Notes: generated from the letters alone by a model not told the origin. DNA of 64,000 bases from Flavobacterium micromati (GCF_900129585.1 NZ_FQWF01000011.1:1-64000); one strand, 5' to 3'; positions 9,181-17,765 are shown, counted from the first letter of the stretch. Numbers and translations: made by a program.

Positions 9181-9326
9181 TAATTATGATACTTATAATA
9201 CTATTAATCATCGAATTCATTTTTGAATTGCTTTGTAGTACACTTCTTCAATAAAACACGATTTTAATCATCACACGAGCCAAAGTGGCGAACTGGCGAA
9301 GCAATCAAAATCATCAATCAAAAATT

Positions 9327-11756
9327 ATGTTACACAACTGGATAAAAATATTTATTTACCACCTTAAGCAAAACAAACTGTTTTCGTTTCTCAATGTTTT
9401 GGGATTGAGTATTGGTATTGCGGGATTAATTTTTGCTTTGTTATATTGGAACGATGAGCATTCTTATGACGCGTGGAATCCCGAAAAAGAGAATGTTTAC
9501 CAAGTTTTGGTTGATATGGGAGAGGGTCAAGCCTGGCCATATGTTCCGGTGACATTTGATCCATTCTTAAAGGATGATTCCAATATTGAAATGATGATGC
9601 ATTGTTTGAACTGGTACGAATCACCGCTTTTTAAATACAATGGTAAAAAAATAATTATTGAAAAGTTATTTAACACTCAAAATAATTTTTTTGAGTTTTT
9701 CCCTTTTGAATTTTTACAAGGGAATCCAAAAACTGCTTTGCAAAACGAGAATAGTATTGTTTTGAATCAAAAAACGGCCATACAATTTTTTGGAAAAGCA
9801 AATCCAGTTGGAAAGCAAATTCAATTTGAAGATAAATTTCTAAAGGTAACAGGAGTATATAAAATTCCAGGAAATTCAACCATTGCACCTGATGCCGTGG
9901 TGAACAATATGAAAATAAGGATGAATGTCGATAAAGACAATTGGGGGAGTTTTAATAATGGTTGGTTCATTAAATTAAAAGATCCATCAAAAAGAGATGA
10001 ATTGTCCAAAAAACTAAATTCAATTTATTTTCAAAATAAAATTGTAAAAGAGGCCAAAGAAGAAGAGATTAGTACAACGGAATATGAATTAAGATATGGA
10101 CATTTTAATTTTATTTTAGAACCACTTTCTGTCTCGAGATTACATACCAAAGGCCAAGGTTCACCTGAGGGAAAAGGCAATTATCAGTTTCTATTAATTA
10201 TGTCAGGATTGTCACTTTTAATTTTGATATTGTCTATTTTCAATTATGTCAATCTTGCAACGGCAAATGCCATTCGTCGGGCTAAAGAAGTGGGCGTTCG
10301 CAAAATTGTCGGTGCTTCAAAATTAGATATTATCAAACAATTTTTATTTGAAACAATTATCATTGCTAATATTTCAATTTTGCTTGCTTTGGCTATTGTA
10401 GAGTTTGCATTGCCTTATTATAATGATTTTTTAGATAAAGCATTGGTTATTTATGAGAGCCAGTTCTATTTGCAAATCCTATTTATTTTTATAATTACAG
10501 TAACCTTTGCAGGTGTTTTTCCAGCCATTTATGTGTCAAATTTTGAAACCTTAAAAGTTTTAAAAGGTAATTTCGGAAGAAATAAAAGTGGTGTGTGGTT
10601 GAGAAACGGAATGCTTATTTTACAATTTGCGATAGCCTCATTCTTTATTATTGGGTCTTATATTGTATTTGAGCAAGTGCGCTATTTGAGCAATAAAAAT
10701 TTAGGTTTTTCAGGAGATCAAGTGTTAGAAATTTTCTATTATAAATCAGAAGCCATTCGAAATAGTCAAAATGCGGAGCAAATTATTTTTAACAACTACA
10801 TACTTGTTAAAAATGAAATTTCAAAAATAAAAGGAGTAAAACAAGCCACGACAGGAGCATTTAAATTCGGAGGTGGTAACGATGCTTCTTCTGGATTTAG
10901 TTATAATGGAAATAATATTCAAGCACAAAATCTTGCGATTGATTTTGGTTTCCTAGAAATGATGGAGATAAAGATGAAGGAAGGTCGCTATTTTAATCCA
11001 GAAATTGCTTCGGATACCATTGATGCAATGATGATCAATGAGAGTACTTTAAAATTGATGAATGAAAAAAATTCGATTGGTAAAACGGTCGATTGGAATG
11101 GCAATAAGTTTAAAATTATAGGGGTTGTAAAAAACTTTAGTGCCTATAGTCCACAAGGAAAAGTACCTCCTATGGTTTTCTTTCACTTTAAAACAGTACC
11201 ATGGTTGATAGGGAATATTCAACATCTTTATATGAAGATAGATGCAGAAAACACAGCGCAAACTCTTGCAGATATTGAAAGTTTTTGGATAAAAAATGTC
11301 GATTCTGATTATCCTTTTCAATATGATTTTGTGGATAAAAATTATCTACGAACCTATAAAACTTACGTAAAACAAAAAAACCTTTTTGCATTATTAAATG
11401 TCATCGTGATATTAATTGCACTTTTCGGATTGTTCGCTTTGGCTTCTTACTCAATAGAAAGACGAATGAAAGAAATTGCAATCAGGAAAACACTAGGTGC
11501 TGAAACCAATGTTTTGCTTACAGCACTATCTAAACAATATATCGTTTTCTGTATAATTGGGTTTTTAATAGCCGTATTTCCAGCTTACTATTCGCTGAAT
11601 AAATGGCTTGAGAATTTTGCTTATCGAATAGATATTTCTATTTATCCCTTTATAATTGGATTTGTGGCTTTATTGTTCTTAACGCTTTCTGTGGTGCTTT
11701 CAAGAGCTTATTTTGCGACAAAAGTTGATGTTTTAAAATATTTAAAATACGAATAA
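9327..11756 (+). CDS. ABC transporter permease, FtsX/MacB_PCD type
   Basis: The protein is 809 aa from ATG 9327; a GTG start at 9285 would add an unlikely hydrophilic leader. It has an N-terminal transmembrane helix (LFSFLNVLGLSIGIAGLIFA), a large periplasmic MacB_PCD domain, and a first FtsX core with the NLATANAIRRAKEVGVRKIVGA cytoplasmic motif. A second periplasmic domain and a second FtsX core (ASYSIERRMKEIAIRKTLGA) follow. This duplicated form is common in Bacteroidota and allows one polypeptide to act as a pseudo-dimer. With the adaptor and ATPase upstream it forms a mechanotransmission-type exporter. Substrate unknown. A terminator follows the gene. Confidence 0.9.
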   Translation: MLHNWIKIFIYHLKQNKLFSFLNVLGLSIGIAGLIFALLYWNDEHSYDAWNPEKENVYQVLVDMGEGQAWPYVPVTFDPFLKDDSNIEMMMHCLNWYESPLFKYNGKKIIIEKLFNTQNNFFEFFPFEFLQGNPKTALQNENSIVLNQKTAIQFFGKANPVGKQIQFEDKFLKVTGVYKIPGNSTIAPDAVVNNMKIRMNVDKDNWGSFNNGWFIKLKDPSKRDELSKKLNSIYFQNKIVKEAKEEEISTTEYELRYGHFNFILEPLSVSRLHTKGQGSPEGKGNYQFLLIMSGLSLLILILSIFNYVNLATANAIRRAKEVGVRKIVGASKLDIIKQFLFETIIIANISILLALAIVEFALPYYNDFLDKALVIYESQFYLQILFIFIITVTFAGVFPAIYVSNFETLKVLKGNFGRNKSGVWLRNGMLILQFAIASFFIIGSYIVFEQVRYLSNKNLGFSGDQVLEIFYYKSEAIRNSQNAEQIIFNNYILVKNEISKIKGVKQATTGAFKFGGGNDASSGFSYNGNNIQAQNLAIDFGFLEMMEIKMKEGRYFNPEIASDTIDAMMINESTLKLMNEKNSIGKTVDWNGNKFKIIGVVKNFSAYSPQGKVPPMVFFHFKTVPWLIGNIQHLYMKIDAENTAQTLADIESFWIKNVDSDYPFQYDFVDKNYLRTYKTYVKQKNLFALLNVIVILIALFGLFALASYSIERRMKEIAIRKTLGAETNVLLTALSKQYIVFCIIGFLIAVFPAYYSLNKWLENFAYRIDISIYPFIIGFVALLFLTLSVVLSRAYFATKVDVLKYLKYE

Positions 11757-11779
11757 TGTTTTAAGAAAAGTGCTAATTA

Positions 11780-11815
11780 GACCCGTCAGCGATTCAAAGC
11801 TAGTCGGGTTTTTTT
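11780..11815 (+). terminator. Intrinsic terminator after the exporter operon
   Basis: Stem ACCCG..AGC / GCT..CGGGT with a small bulge and an AT-rich loop, followed by a run of seven Ts. It lies 24 bp after the permease stop. Confidence 0.75.
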
Positions 11816-11964
11816 CTTGTCAAATTGTGGCTTATCGCCCCATCAATAAATCCAATCTAATTCCTTTATTTTAAGAACTTAATCTTCTATCTTTGTAATC
11901 TGAAATCAGTTTAAATAAAGATAATGTGCTGGCTTTAGATACCAGTAGAAAAAGTGGACTAAAA

Positions 11965-13104
11965 ATGAAATTAGATAGAAAAGATATTCTAAAAGCTTTA
12001 GAAACAATTACTATAGCTGGCGAAGGAAAAAACATGGTGGAAAGTGGTGCTGTAAAAAACGTACTGATTTTTGGAAATGAGGTTACAGTTGATTTAGTGA
12101 TTGCAACTCCAGCAATGCACATTAAAAAACGGGCAGAAGATGATATAAAAAAGTTAATTCACGAAAAATTCTCCTCTGATGTTATCGTGAAAGTAAACAT
12201 AAAGGTGGAAGCTGTAGCAGCCGAAAATCCAAACCAAATTAAAGGAAAAGCAATTCCGGGAATTAAAAATATTATTGGTGTAGCTTCTGGAAAAGGAGGA
12301 GTAGGAAAATCTACAGTTACTGCTAATCTTGCCGTTTCATTAGTTAAAATGGGTTTCTCTGTTGGAATATTAGATGCTGATATTTACGGACCTTCAATGC
12401 CTATAATGTTTGATGTAGAAAGTGAAAAACCAATTTCAGTTTCCATTGATGGTAAATCAAAAATGAAACCGGTTGAAAGTTACGAAGTGAAAATCCTATC
12501 AATCGGCTTTTTTACATCTCCAAGTCAAGCAGTTATTTGGAGAGGACCAATGGCTTCAAAAGCGCTGAACCAAATGATATTTGACGCTGATTGGGGAGAA
12601 CTTGATTTTATGTTAGTCGATTTACCTCCAGGAACTGGCGATATACATTTATCTATTGTCCAAGCATTACCTATTACTGGAGTTGTAATAGTGTCTACCC
12701 CACAAGCGGTTGCTTTGGCTGATGCCAAAAAAGGCGTTTCCATGTTCATGTCAGACGCTATAAATGTCCCAGTTTTAGGAATAATCGAAAACATGGCTTA
12801 TTTCACTCCTGAAGAACTACCTGATAACAAATATTACATTTTCGGAAAAGAAGGAGCTAAAAATCTTGCAGAAGATTTAGAGGTTCCATTCCTTGGAGAA
12901 GTGCCAATTGTGCAGTCCATTCGTGAAGCGGGTGATTTTGGTCGTCCTGCAGCCATGCAAGTTGGCTCTGTTATAGAGACTGTTTTTGAAGAAATTACAA
13001 GAAACGTTGTACGAGAAGTGGTTAGCCGAAACGAAAATCTTCCAGCTACTGAAGCCGTTAAAATTACAACTATGGCAGGTTGCTCTGCAGTTAAAAAAAA
13101 TTAG
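11965..13104 (+). CDS. Mrp/NBP35-type Fe-S cluster carrier P-loop ATPase
   Basis: The protein is 379 aa. The N-terminal ~85 residues form a DUF59/MIP18-like domain (KDILKALETITIAGEGKNMVE). The ParA-like ATPase domain has the deviant Walker A GKGGVGKST (109-117) and the LVDLPPGTGD motif typical of Mrp/ApbC. The usual CxxC cluster-binding pair after ENMxYF is absent: here the segment reads AYFTPEELPDNKYYIFGKEG, and the only late cysteine is near the C-terminus (AGCSAV). The start is the ATG at 11965, which begins the conserved domain; an upstream frame extension from 11926 is probably untranslated. A nifU-like gene follows, consistent with Fe-S assembly. Confidence 0.9.
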   Translation: MKLDRKDILKALETITIAGEGKNMVESGAVKNVLIFGNEVTVDLVIATPAMHIKKRAEDDIKKLIHEKFSSDVIVKVNIKVEAVAAENPNQIKGKAIPGIKNIIGVASGKGGVGKSTVTANLAVSLVKMGFSVGILDADIYGPSMPIMFDVESEKPISVSIDGKSKMKPVESYEVKILSIGFFTSPSQAVIWRGPMASKALNQMIFDADWGELDFMLVDLPPGTGDIHLSIVQALPITGVVIVSTPQAVALADAKKGVSMFMSDAINVPVLGIIENMAYFTPEELPDNKYYIFGKEGAKNLAEDLEVPFLGEVPIVQSIREAGDFGRPAAMQVGSVIETVFEEITRNVVREVVSRNENLPATEAVKITTMAGCSAVKKN

Positions 13105-13238
13105 AAAATTAGCAAGAAATTAGAAAATCAGAAAATTGGAGAATTACAAAAAAATTAGTGAAGATGCAATTTGTATTTTATTTGAATAATGTGATTTATA
13201 ATTTTAATATTTATAGATGATTAAAATTATCGTCTAAT

Positions 13239-13271
13239 CACATTATCTAATTTTCACATTATCACATTATC
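13239..13271. repeat. Short tandem CACATTATC repeats
   Basis: Three copies of CACATTATC (13239-13247, 13255-13263, 13263-13271) lie in the AT-rich mrp-nifU intergenic region. They are preceded by a related low-complexity stretch of AAATTAGAAAATCAG-like sequence (from about 13105). The function is unknown; it resembles simple-sequence intergenic filler rather than a site. Confidence 0.5.
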
Positions 13272-13294
13272 AAATTTTCGTAGTATCAAAAGAT

Positions 13295-13534
13295 ATGACA
13301 ACAGAAGAATTAACATTAGAAGTTCAAAAAGCACTCGAAGAAATCAGACCCTTTTTGAATTCTGATGGCGGCGATATTTCACTGATTTCCATTGAAGATG
13401 GAAAACATGTAAAAGTGCGACTCGAAGGAGCGTGTACTAATTGTAGCGTAAACCAAATGACGCTTCGAGCAGGTGTGGAGACAACTATAAAAAGATATGC
13501 GCCACAAATAGAGACAGTAGTGAATATTTTGTAA
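13295..13534 (+). CDS. NifU C-terminal domain Fe-S scaffold protein
   Basis: The protein is 79 aa and consists only of the NifU C-terminal (Nfu) domain. LNSDGGDISLISI (21-33) precedes the cluster-ligating CTNC (Cys47 and Cys50) in CTNCSVNQMTLRAGVE. Nfu proteins assemble or carry a 4Fe-4S cluster, typically as a dimer using the CxxC. It lies just downstream of the Mrp-family gene on the same strand, so the pair probably serves cytosolic Fe-S protein maturation. Length and motif fit stand-alone Nfu proteins. Confidence 0.92.
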   Translation: MTTEELTLEVQKALEEIRPFLNSDGGDISLISIEDGKHVKVRLEGACTNCSVNQMTLRAGVETTIKRYAPQIETVVNIL

Positions 13535-13552
13535 CAATTAAATATTGATCTA

Positions 13553-13753
13553 ATGGATAGTATAAAAATGGACAGGAATGTAGTGTTTATTTTTTCCTTT
13601 GAAGAAGCAGATGATCATGTTACTTTTTATAGTGATAAAACGCCATTAGAGAAATTGAATTATGCATGTTTTATAATAAATTCTATTTTTAATGTGACTC
13701 CTTTGGAGAAAGTGCACAGGAATATAACTTTTGCAAGAAAGCATGTCAAATAA
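13553..13753 (+). CDS. Small protein paired with a broken nucleotidyltransferase
   Basis: The protein is 66 aa, soluble and without a known domain to me. It reads as a compact fold (VVFIFSFEEADDHVTFYSD, LEKLNYACFIINSIF) with a basic C-terminal tail (ARKHVK). Its end overlaps, by 11 bases, the ATG of the degraded nucleotidyltransferase gene that follows, the overlap typical of two-gene modules. Because the partner is dead, this gene may be an orphaned remnant of a toxin-antitoxin-like pair; that role is inference. The start could also be the internal ATG at codon 6 (13568). Confidence 0.5.
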   Translation: MDSIKMDRNVVFIFSFEEADDHVTFYSDKTPLEKLNYACFIINSIFNVTPLEKVHRNITFARKHVK

Positions 13754-14200
13754 TATTTTTAATATTGATTTTTTAGATTTCCTAACACTTTTTTAAAAAC
13801 AGAAAATCGATTTTCTTTTAGTGGGCGGTTACGCTGTAGTTTTATATGGGTATATTAGAATTTAAAGAGATATGGACTTGTGGATAGTGCGAAACAGTCA
13901 AATTATCAAAAGTTAAAGAAAGTATATGCGGAATTTGGAGCACCAATTTTTCCTGAAGAGCAATTCTCAGATGAAAATTTTAATGTTTAGGAAATTGGAA
14001 GAGAGAACCTTTGAAAATACAAATACTTACGCAGGTTGACGGATTAAAATTTAGGGATAGTTTTAAAAAACGAAATCATTTTAAAGTTGATAAATTACAA
14101 ATTCCCTCTATAGATTTGACGATTTAATAATGAATAAATTAGCAACTAGTCGGTATAAAGATTAACCCGATATCGAGCCATTAAAAAAAGAAGAAAGAAT
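13743..14200 (+). pseudogene. Degraded nucleotidyltransferase (DUF6036/AbiEii-like)
   Basis: The conceptual product starts MSNNIFNIDFLDFLTLF, hits a stop, and resumes with DFLLVGGYAVVLYGYIR, the GG(Y/H)A start of nucleotidyltransferase folds. It continues as DMDLWIVRNS in place of the usual GDMDxW metal-binding acidic motif, then EFGAPIFPEEQFSDENFNV, LKIQILTQVDGLKF and LIMNKLATSRYKD. Several frameshifts and stops separate these pieces, so no intact product is possible. The reading continues almost to the ferredoxin start codon. The overlap with the 66-aa gene upstream suggests a former two-gene module. Confidence 0.72.
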
Positions 14201-14204
14201 AATA

Positions 14205-14537
14205 ATGCAACAAGATATTACAATAAAAATTACCGATCGAAACGGAGTTCCTCATGAGGTATCAGCTCCAACTGACATGAACATGAACATCATGGAGTTA
14301 ATTCGAATGTATGAATTAGCAGAAGAAGGAACAGTGGGAACTTGCGGTGGAATGGCGATGTGTGCCTCTTGTCAGTGTTACGTTTTAAATGAGGTGCCTT
14401 TGCCAGAAATGGGCGACGATGAAGAAGCTATGTTGTCAGAAGCGTTTTATGTCAAATCAAACAGTCGTTTAGGTTGCCAAATCCCGATTACTGAAAGTCT
14501 GGAAGGATTGGAACTAGAGATGGCCCCAGAGAATTAA
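14205..14537 (+). CDS. 2Fe-2S ferredoxin (adrenodoxin type)
   Basis: The protein is 110 aa. Cysteines at about 47, 53, 56 and 91 occur in the pattern CGGMAMCASC...C, matching plant/adrenodoxin-type [2Fe-2S] ferredoxins, with the conserved GDDEEAMLSEA acidic segment and late LGCQIPI. It would be a soluble cytoplasmic electron carrier. The upstream pseudogene frame runs into it without a gap, so its promoter is not obvious. A strong terminator follows 4 bp after the stop. Confidence 0.92.
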   Translation: MQQDITIKITDRNGVPHEVSAPTDMNMNIMELIRMYELAEEGTVGTCGGMAMCASCQCYVLNEVPLPEMGDDEEAMLSEAFYVKSNSRLGCQIPITESLEGLELEMAPEN

Positions 14538-14540
14538 ATT

Positions 14541-14573
14541 AAAAAAGTCCTGATTTAGTGTCAGGACTTTTAT
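14541..14573 (+). terminator. Intrinsic terminator after the ferredoxin gene
   Basis: Perfect stem AAAAGTCCTGA / TCAGGACTTTT with a 7-base loop, flanked by A and T runs. It may work in both directions, since the DUF3050 gene ends 37 bp away on the other strand. Confidence 0.88.
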
Positions 14574-14609
14574 AATTATATTAATTTCACATTTAGTAAA
14601 AAAGCGATA

Positions 14610-15395
14610 CTAAGTCGCTAATAATTTTTCGGTCATTAACTGCTCTTCAATGGCATCCCAAAGTCCAATTCGTTTTTCTAAAGCTAGTTTAGAAACCTCC
14701 TCTACATCTGACCATTTTTGTGCATCTGTGCCGCATAATTCAGTGATCATTTTCATTGCCATTGGACCATGTTCATCAGCATCTAGCTCAATATGTCTTT
14801 CGAAATAATAGATTAGTTTGCTTAGATCTGTTTCAGGAAAATTAGCTTGAAAGTTTCTCAAGATTTCAGTAAACATAGCAGGAATTAAATCCTCTCTTCC
14901 AAAAGTGAAAGCTGCAGCAATTTCATGTGATTTTCCTTCTTCGATTACACGAAAAGTAAAATCTAAAAAGGCTTTTATATTAGGATGTAAATTACTTTTC
15001 TTAATCGCCACAAATATATTTTGAAGCGATGCCACATCAGTTAGAAAATTCTTAATTCCTGAAGTGTCTGCATTACAAGCCTCCATCGCTTCAATGTACA
15101 TTTCATAATGACTAGATCGTCTTCCGTCCATTGTTAAATCTGATTCTTCAGCAACAACAATTTCATTTATTAAATATCTTGTCTGCGGATTAGTGGTTGC
15201 AAACCAAGGTGTACTTGTGCATGTTAATTTAGATTGTAAAGCTTTTAATAAAGACATGAAATCCCAAACAGCATAAACATGATTTTCAAGAAAGCGTTTT
15301 AGATCTTCAACTGTTTTAACATTTTTGTATAAGGAATGTTGTAACAATAGTTCTTTTTGAGGCTGAATACTATTGTTTATTGTAGCAATATTCAT
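14610..15395 (-). CDS. DUF3050 protein (haem-oxygenase-like fold)
   Basis: The protein is 261 aa from the ATG at 15395; the longer open frame to 15440 reads through a terminator. It is mainly helical with the DUF3050 features NHVYAVWDFMSLLKALQ, EIVVAEESDL, SHYEMYIEAMEAC and FERHIELDADEHGPMA, where His and Glu residues could form a metal site like that in haem-oxygenase-like di-iron enzymes. It is soluble and has no signal. The family has no established reaction that I know, so the enzyme role is only a suggestion. It follows the acyl-CoA dehydrogenase gene on the same strand, but a terminator lies between them. Confidence 0.82.
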   Translation of the reverse strand: MNIATINNSIQPQKELLLQHSLYKNVKTVEDLKRFLENHVYAVWDFMSLLKALQSKLTCTSTPWFATTNPQTRYLINEIVVAEESDLTMDGRRSSHYEMYIEAMEACNADTSGIKNFLTDVASLQNIFVAIKKSNLHPNIKAFLDFTFRVIEEGKSHEIAAAFTFGREDLIPAMFTEILRNFQANFPETDLSKLIYYFERHIELDADEHGPMAMKMITELCGTDAQKWSDVEEVSKLALEKRIGLWDAIEEQLMTEKLLAT

Positions 15396-15417
15396 AAAAT
15401 TTATTTTTTTTGTAAAG

Positions 15418-15450
15418 ATAAAAAAGCTCCTTGTTTCCAAGAAGCTTTCG
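15418..15450 (-). terminator. Intrinsic terminator after the acyl-CoA dehydrogenase gene
   Basis: On the minus strand an 11-bp stem AAAGCTTCTTG / CAAGGAGCTTT with a GAAA loop is followed by a T run. It sits between the dehydrogenase stop (15488) and the DUF3050 start (15395). Confidence 0.85.
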
Positions 15451-15487
15451 TAATCAATTTTATATATAGTTTAATAAACGTTTACTT

Positions 15488-16675
15488 CTACTTAAATGCG
15501 GAAATTCCTGTAATATCCATTCCTGTAATCAATAAGTGAATGTCATGAGTTCCTTCATAAGTAATTACTGACTCTAAGTTCATCATGTGACGCATGATTG
15601 AATATTCACCGGTGATTCCCATTCCGCCCAAAATTTGTCGGGCTTCACGTGCAATGTTTATTGCCATGTCTACATTATTTCTTTTCGCCATTGAGATTTG
15701 AGCTGTAGTTGCTCGACCTTCATTTTTTAGAACACCTAATCTCCATGTTAGTAATTGCGCTTTAGTGATTTCCGTAATCATTTCGGCTAATTTCTTTTGC
15801 TGTAATTGAGTTCCAGCAATAGGTTTGTCAAACTGGATTCTTTCTTTGGCGTAGCGCAAAGCGGTATCATAACAATCCATCGCGGCACCAATAGCGCCCC
15901 AAGCAATTCCGTAACGTGCTGAATCCAAACAGCCAAGCGGAGCTCCTAATCCTGATTTATTGGGCAGTAAATTTTCTTTTGGAACTTTTACATTATCAAA
16001 AATCAACTCGCCAGTTGATGATGCACGAAGAGACCATTTATTATGTGTTTCAGGAGTTGTAAATCCTTCCATACCGCGTTCTACAATTAAACCGTGAATT
16101 CGACCTTCTTCATTTTTAGCCCAAACAACCGCAATATCGGCAAAAGGGGCGTTTGAAATCCACATTTTGGCACCGTTCAATAAATAATGGTCACCCATAT
16201 CTTTAAAGTTGGTCGTCATCCCGCCTGGATTTGAACCATGATCCGGCTCAGTTAATCCAAAACAGCCCATATATTCTCCTGTAGCTAATTTGGGTAAATA
16301 TTTCAATCGTTGTTCTTCGTTTCCGTATTTCCAAATAGGATACATCACTAAAGAAGATTGCACTGATGAAGTCGAACGTACACCAGAATCTCCACGTTCA
16401 ATTTCCTGCATGATTAATCCGTAGGATATGTGATCTAAACCAGCACCACCGTATTCTTGCGGTATATAAGGGCCAAAACCACCTATTTCACCTAACCCTT
16501 TAATAATTTGTTTTGGGAATTCTGCTTTTTGAGCGTATTCTTCTATAATAGGAGATACTTCGCGTTTTACCCAAGCGCGAGCGGAGTCGCGAACTAATTT
16601 GTGTTCTTCTGTTAGTAAATCGTCTAGGTTGTAGTAATCTGGAGATTGAAATAAGTCTGGTTTCATGATAGTCAA
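15488..16675 (-). CDS. Acyl-CoA dehydrogenase, glutaryl-CoA dehydrogenase-like
   Basis: The protein is 395 aa with the full acyl-CoA dehydrogenase fold: FAD/substrate motif CFGLTEPDHGSNPGGM, IQFDKPIAGTQLQQ, ARQILGGMGITGEY and the catalytic Glu near 374 in YEGTHDIH. Glutaryl-CoA dehydrogenases use an Arg in an SG-R-S-x-x-SVQSSLVM context to bind the distal carboxylate. Here SGVRSTSSVQSSLVM places it at about residue 100, which supports glutaryl-CoA over a simple fatty-acyl substrate. The expected role is lysine/tryptophan degradation to crotonyl-CoA. It is transcribed alone, with its own promoter box and terminator. The start may be the ATG at codon 4. Confidence 0.9.
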   Translation of the reverse strand: MTIMKPDLFQSPDYYNLDDLLTEEHKLVRDSARAWVKREVSPIIEEYAQKAEFPKQIIKGLGEIGGFGPYIPQEYGGAGLDHISYGLIMQEIERGDSGVRSTSSVQSSLVMYPIWKYGNEEQRLKYLPKLATGEYMGCFGLTEPDHGSNPGGMTTNFKDMGDHYLLNGAKMWISNAPFADIAVVWAKNEEGRIHGLIVERGMEGFTTPETHNKWSLRASSTGELIFDNVKVPKENLLPNKSGLGAPLGCLDSARYGIAWGAIGAAMDCYDTALRYAKERIQFDKPIAGTQLQQKKLAEMITEITKAQLLTWRLGVLKNEGRATTAQISMAKRNNVDMAINIAREARQILGGMGITGEYSIMRHMMNLESVITYEGTHDIHLLITGMDITGISAFK

Positions 16676-16686
16676 TTTTAAAAGAA

Positions 16687-16694
16687 CAAAGCTA
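16687..16694 (-). promoter_or_regulatory. -7 promoter box for the dehydrogenase gene
   Basis: The minus strand reads TAGCTTTG, matching TAnnTTTG, 11 bp before the start codon. A TTTG lies 15 bp further upstream, a little closer than the ideal -33 spacing. Confidence 0.45.
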
Positions 16695-16878
16695 CGTAAA
16701 GAAATATAACAAATCGTTTAACAAATGTTATATTTTTAAAATACTCCTGTGTATTGCAATTTGTATTTCTAGATTTCACAGTTAAAATGAATAAAATAAA
16801 TAGTCGGAATATTGATTTTTTTCAAAATTAGATTAAATTATTTTTTTAGAAAACATTTTTTTGAATGGATGATTCAAA

Positions 16879-17190
16879 TTATTTCCCTGTACTTTTGATG
16901 AGATCTTGCCTAAAATCAAATACCTCTTTTACATAAACGACAGTATCAATTAGATTAAAATAATAAATAATTTTGTAATGTCCACAAATTAATCTTTTGT
17001 GATTTTTGTTTAGATAAACTAAAAACTCATCTTCTTGCCATTCAATCTTTTCAGTTTTTAATGTTTTGATCGAAGAAATTATTGCTGACTTTAACTTTTT
17101 TGCTTTAGCAACAGATACGTGAAAACTATAATAATCGTAAATAGATCTAATTTGTTATACTGCAAAATGAGTAACAACAACTTTTCTCAT
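16879..17190 (-). pseudogene. RelE/ParE-type toxin with a nonsense codon
   Basis: The frame is 104 codons long and starts MRKVVVTHFAV, then TAA at codon 12, then QIRSIYDYYSFHVS and a full toxin-like body: AKAKKLKSAIISSIKTL, DEFLVYLNKNHKRLICGHYK, IIYYFNLIDTVVYVKEVFDFRQD. The strand pattern and the terminal VFDFRQD resemble RelE/ParE-type toxins. Its ATG follows the antitoxin stop with no gap (TAA ATG), the usual antitoxin-toxin order. No good start follows the stop codon, so the toxin is most likely inactivated unless the stop is read through or is a sequencing error. Confidence 0.75.
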
Positions 17191-17409
17191 TTATAAATCA
17201 TCAATGTTTATAAATTGTCCTTTTTTTATATCCTCTTCAGATTGTTCTGCCCTTTTTTTATATTCTTCAATAGAAAATGTATTAAAGACAATATTTTGTT
17301 TTTGTTTTTTTGCGAATGCAAGTAAAGATTTAATGGAGTTGATTAGGTTTTCATCATGAATCAATTCTAAATCTTTTTGAATCTTTTTTATTTCGAGTGA
17401 TACATCCAT
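17191..17409 (-). CDS. Antitoxin-like small protein
   Basis: The protein is 72 aa from ATG 17409. It is helical, with SLEIKKIQKDLELIHDENLINSIKSLLAFAKKQK followed by an acidic C-terminal tail (EEYKKRAEQSEEDIKKGQFINIDDL), the style of antitoxins that wrap a RelE/ParE toxin. It sits directly upstream of, and in contact with, the disrupted toxin frame. In working pairs the antitoxin neutralises the toxin and represses the operon. Here it may persist as an orphan. The family name is not certain. Confidence 0.68.
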   Translation of the reverse strand: MDVSLEIKKIQKDLELIHDENLINSIKSLLAFAKKQKQNIVFNTFSIEEYKKRAEQSEEDIKKGQFINIDDL

Positions 17410-17489
17410 GGCTTTAAATTTCAAACAAATCTACAAAATTATTCAATTTAAAAAGTACTTTGTAGAGTTTCAGCAACTTCCAATGTAAT

Positions 17490-17765
17490 TTATGTTTCAG
17501 ATTATTTCTGTTTCAATACTGCTATTTCTTCCTCAAGTTTCAAAGTGTATTTTATTATAATATCCAAAGTAGCTTTTGGCATCGAAATAATTTGAATACC
17601 TACCGTTTAATTACTAAAAGTGCAATTCTCATTTTTAGTAACAGTTGGAATTTCTTTTTTTATTTCTTTTATCGAAGTTTCTAACAAATTACCTCGTTTT
17701 ATATACTTTTTCTGTGTGGGCGATTTGTAAATTTTTCAGTCATCGGCCAGTCATATTTTTCTTAA
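17490..17765 (-). pseudogene. Decayed coding remnant of unknown type
   Basis: On the minus strand, pieces of coding-like sequence appear in shifting frames: LKNLQIAHTEKVYK, then NLLETSIKEIKKEIPTVTKN, then MPKATLDIIIKYTLKLEEEI ending in VLKQK and a stop. Each piece has a plausible helical composition but they are broken by stops and shifts. I cannot name the parent gene. Downstream of it, 17766-18214 holds no open frame I would support. Confidence 0.35.

Noticed and set aside
9285..9326. GTG start for the permease
   Set aside because: The extra residues are hydrophilic and unlike the family; ATG 9327 begins the conserved N-terminal membrane helix region.
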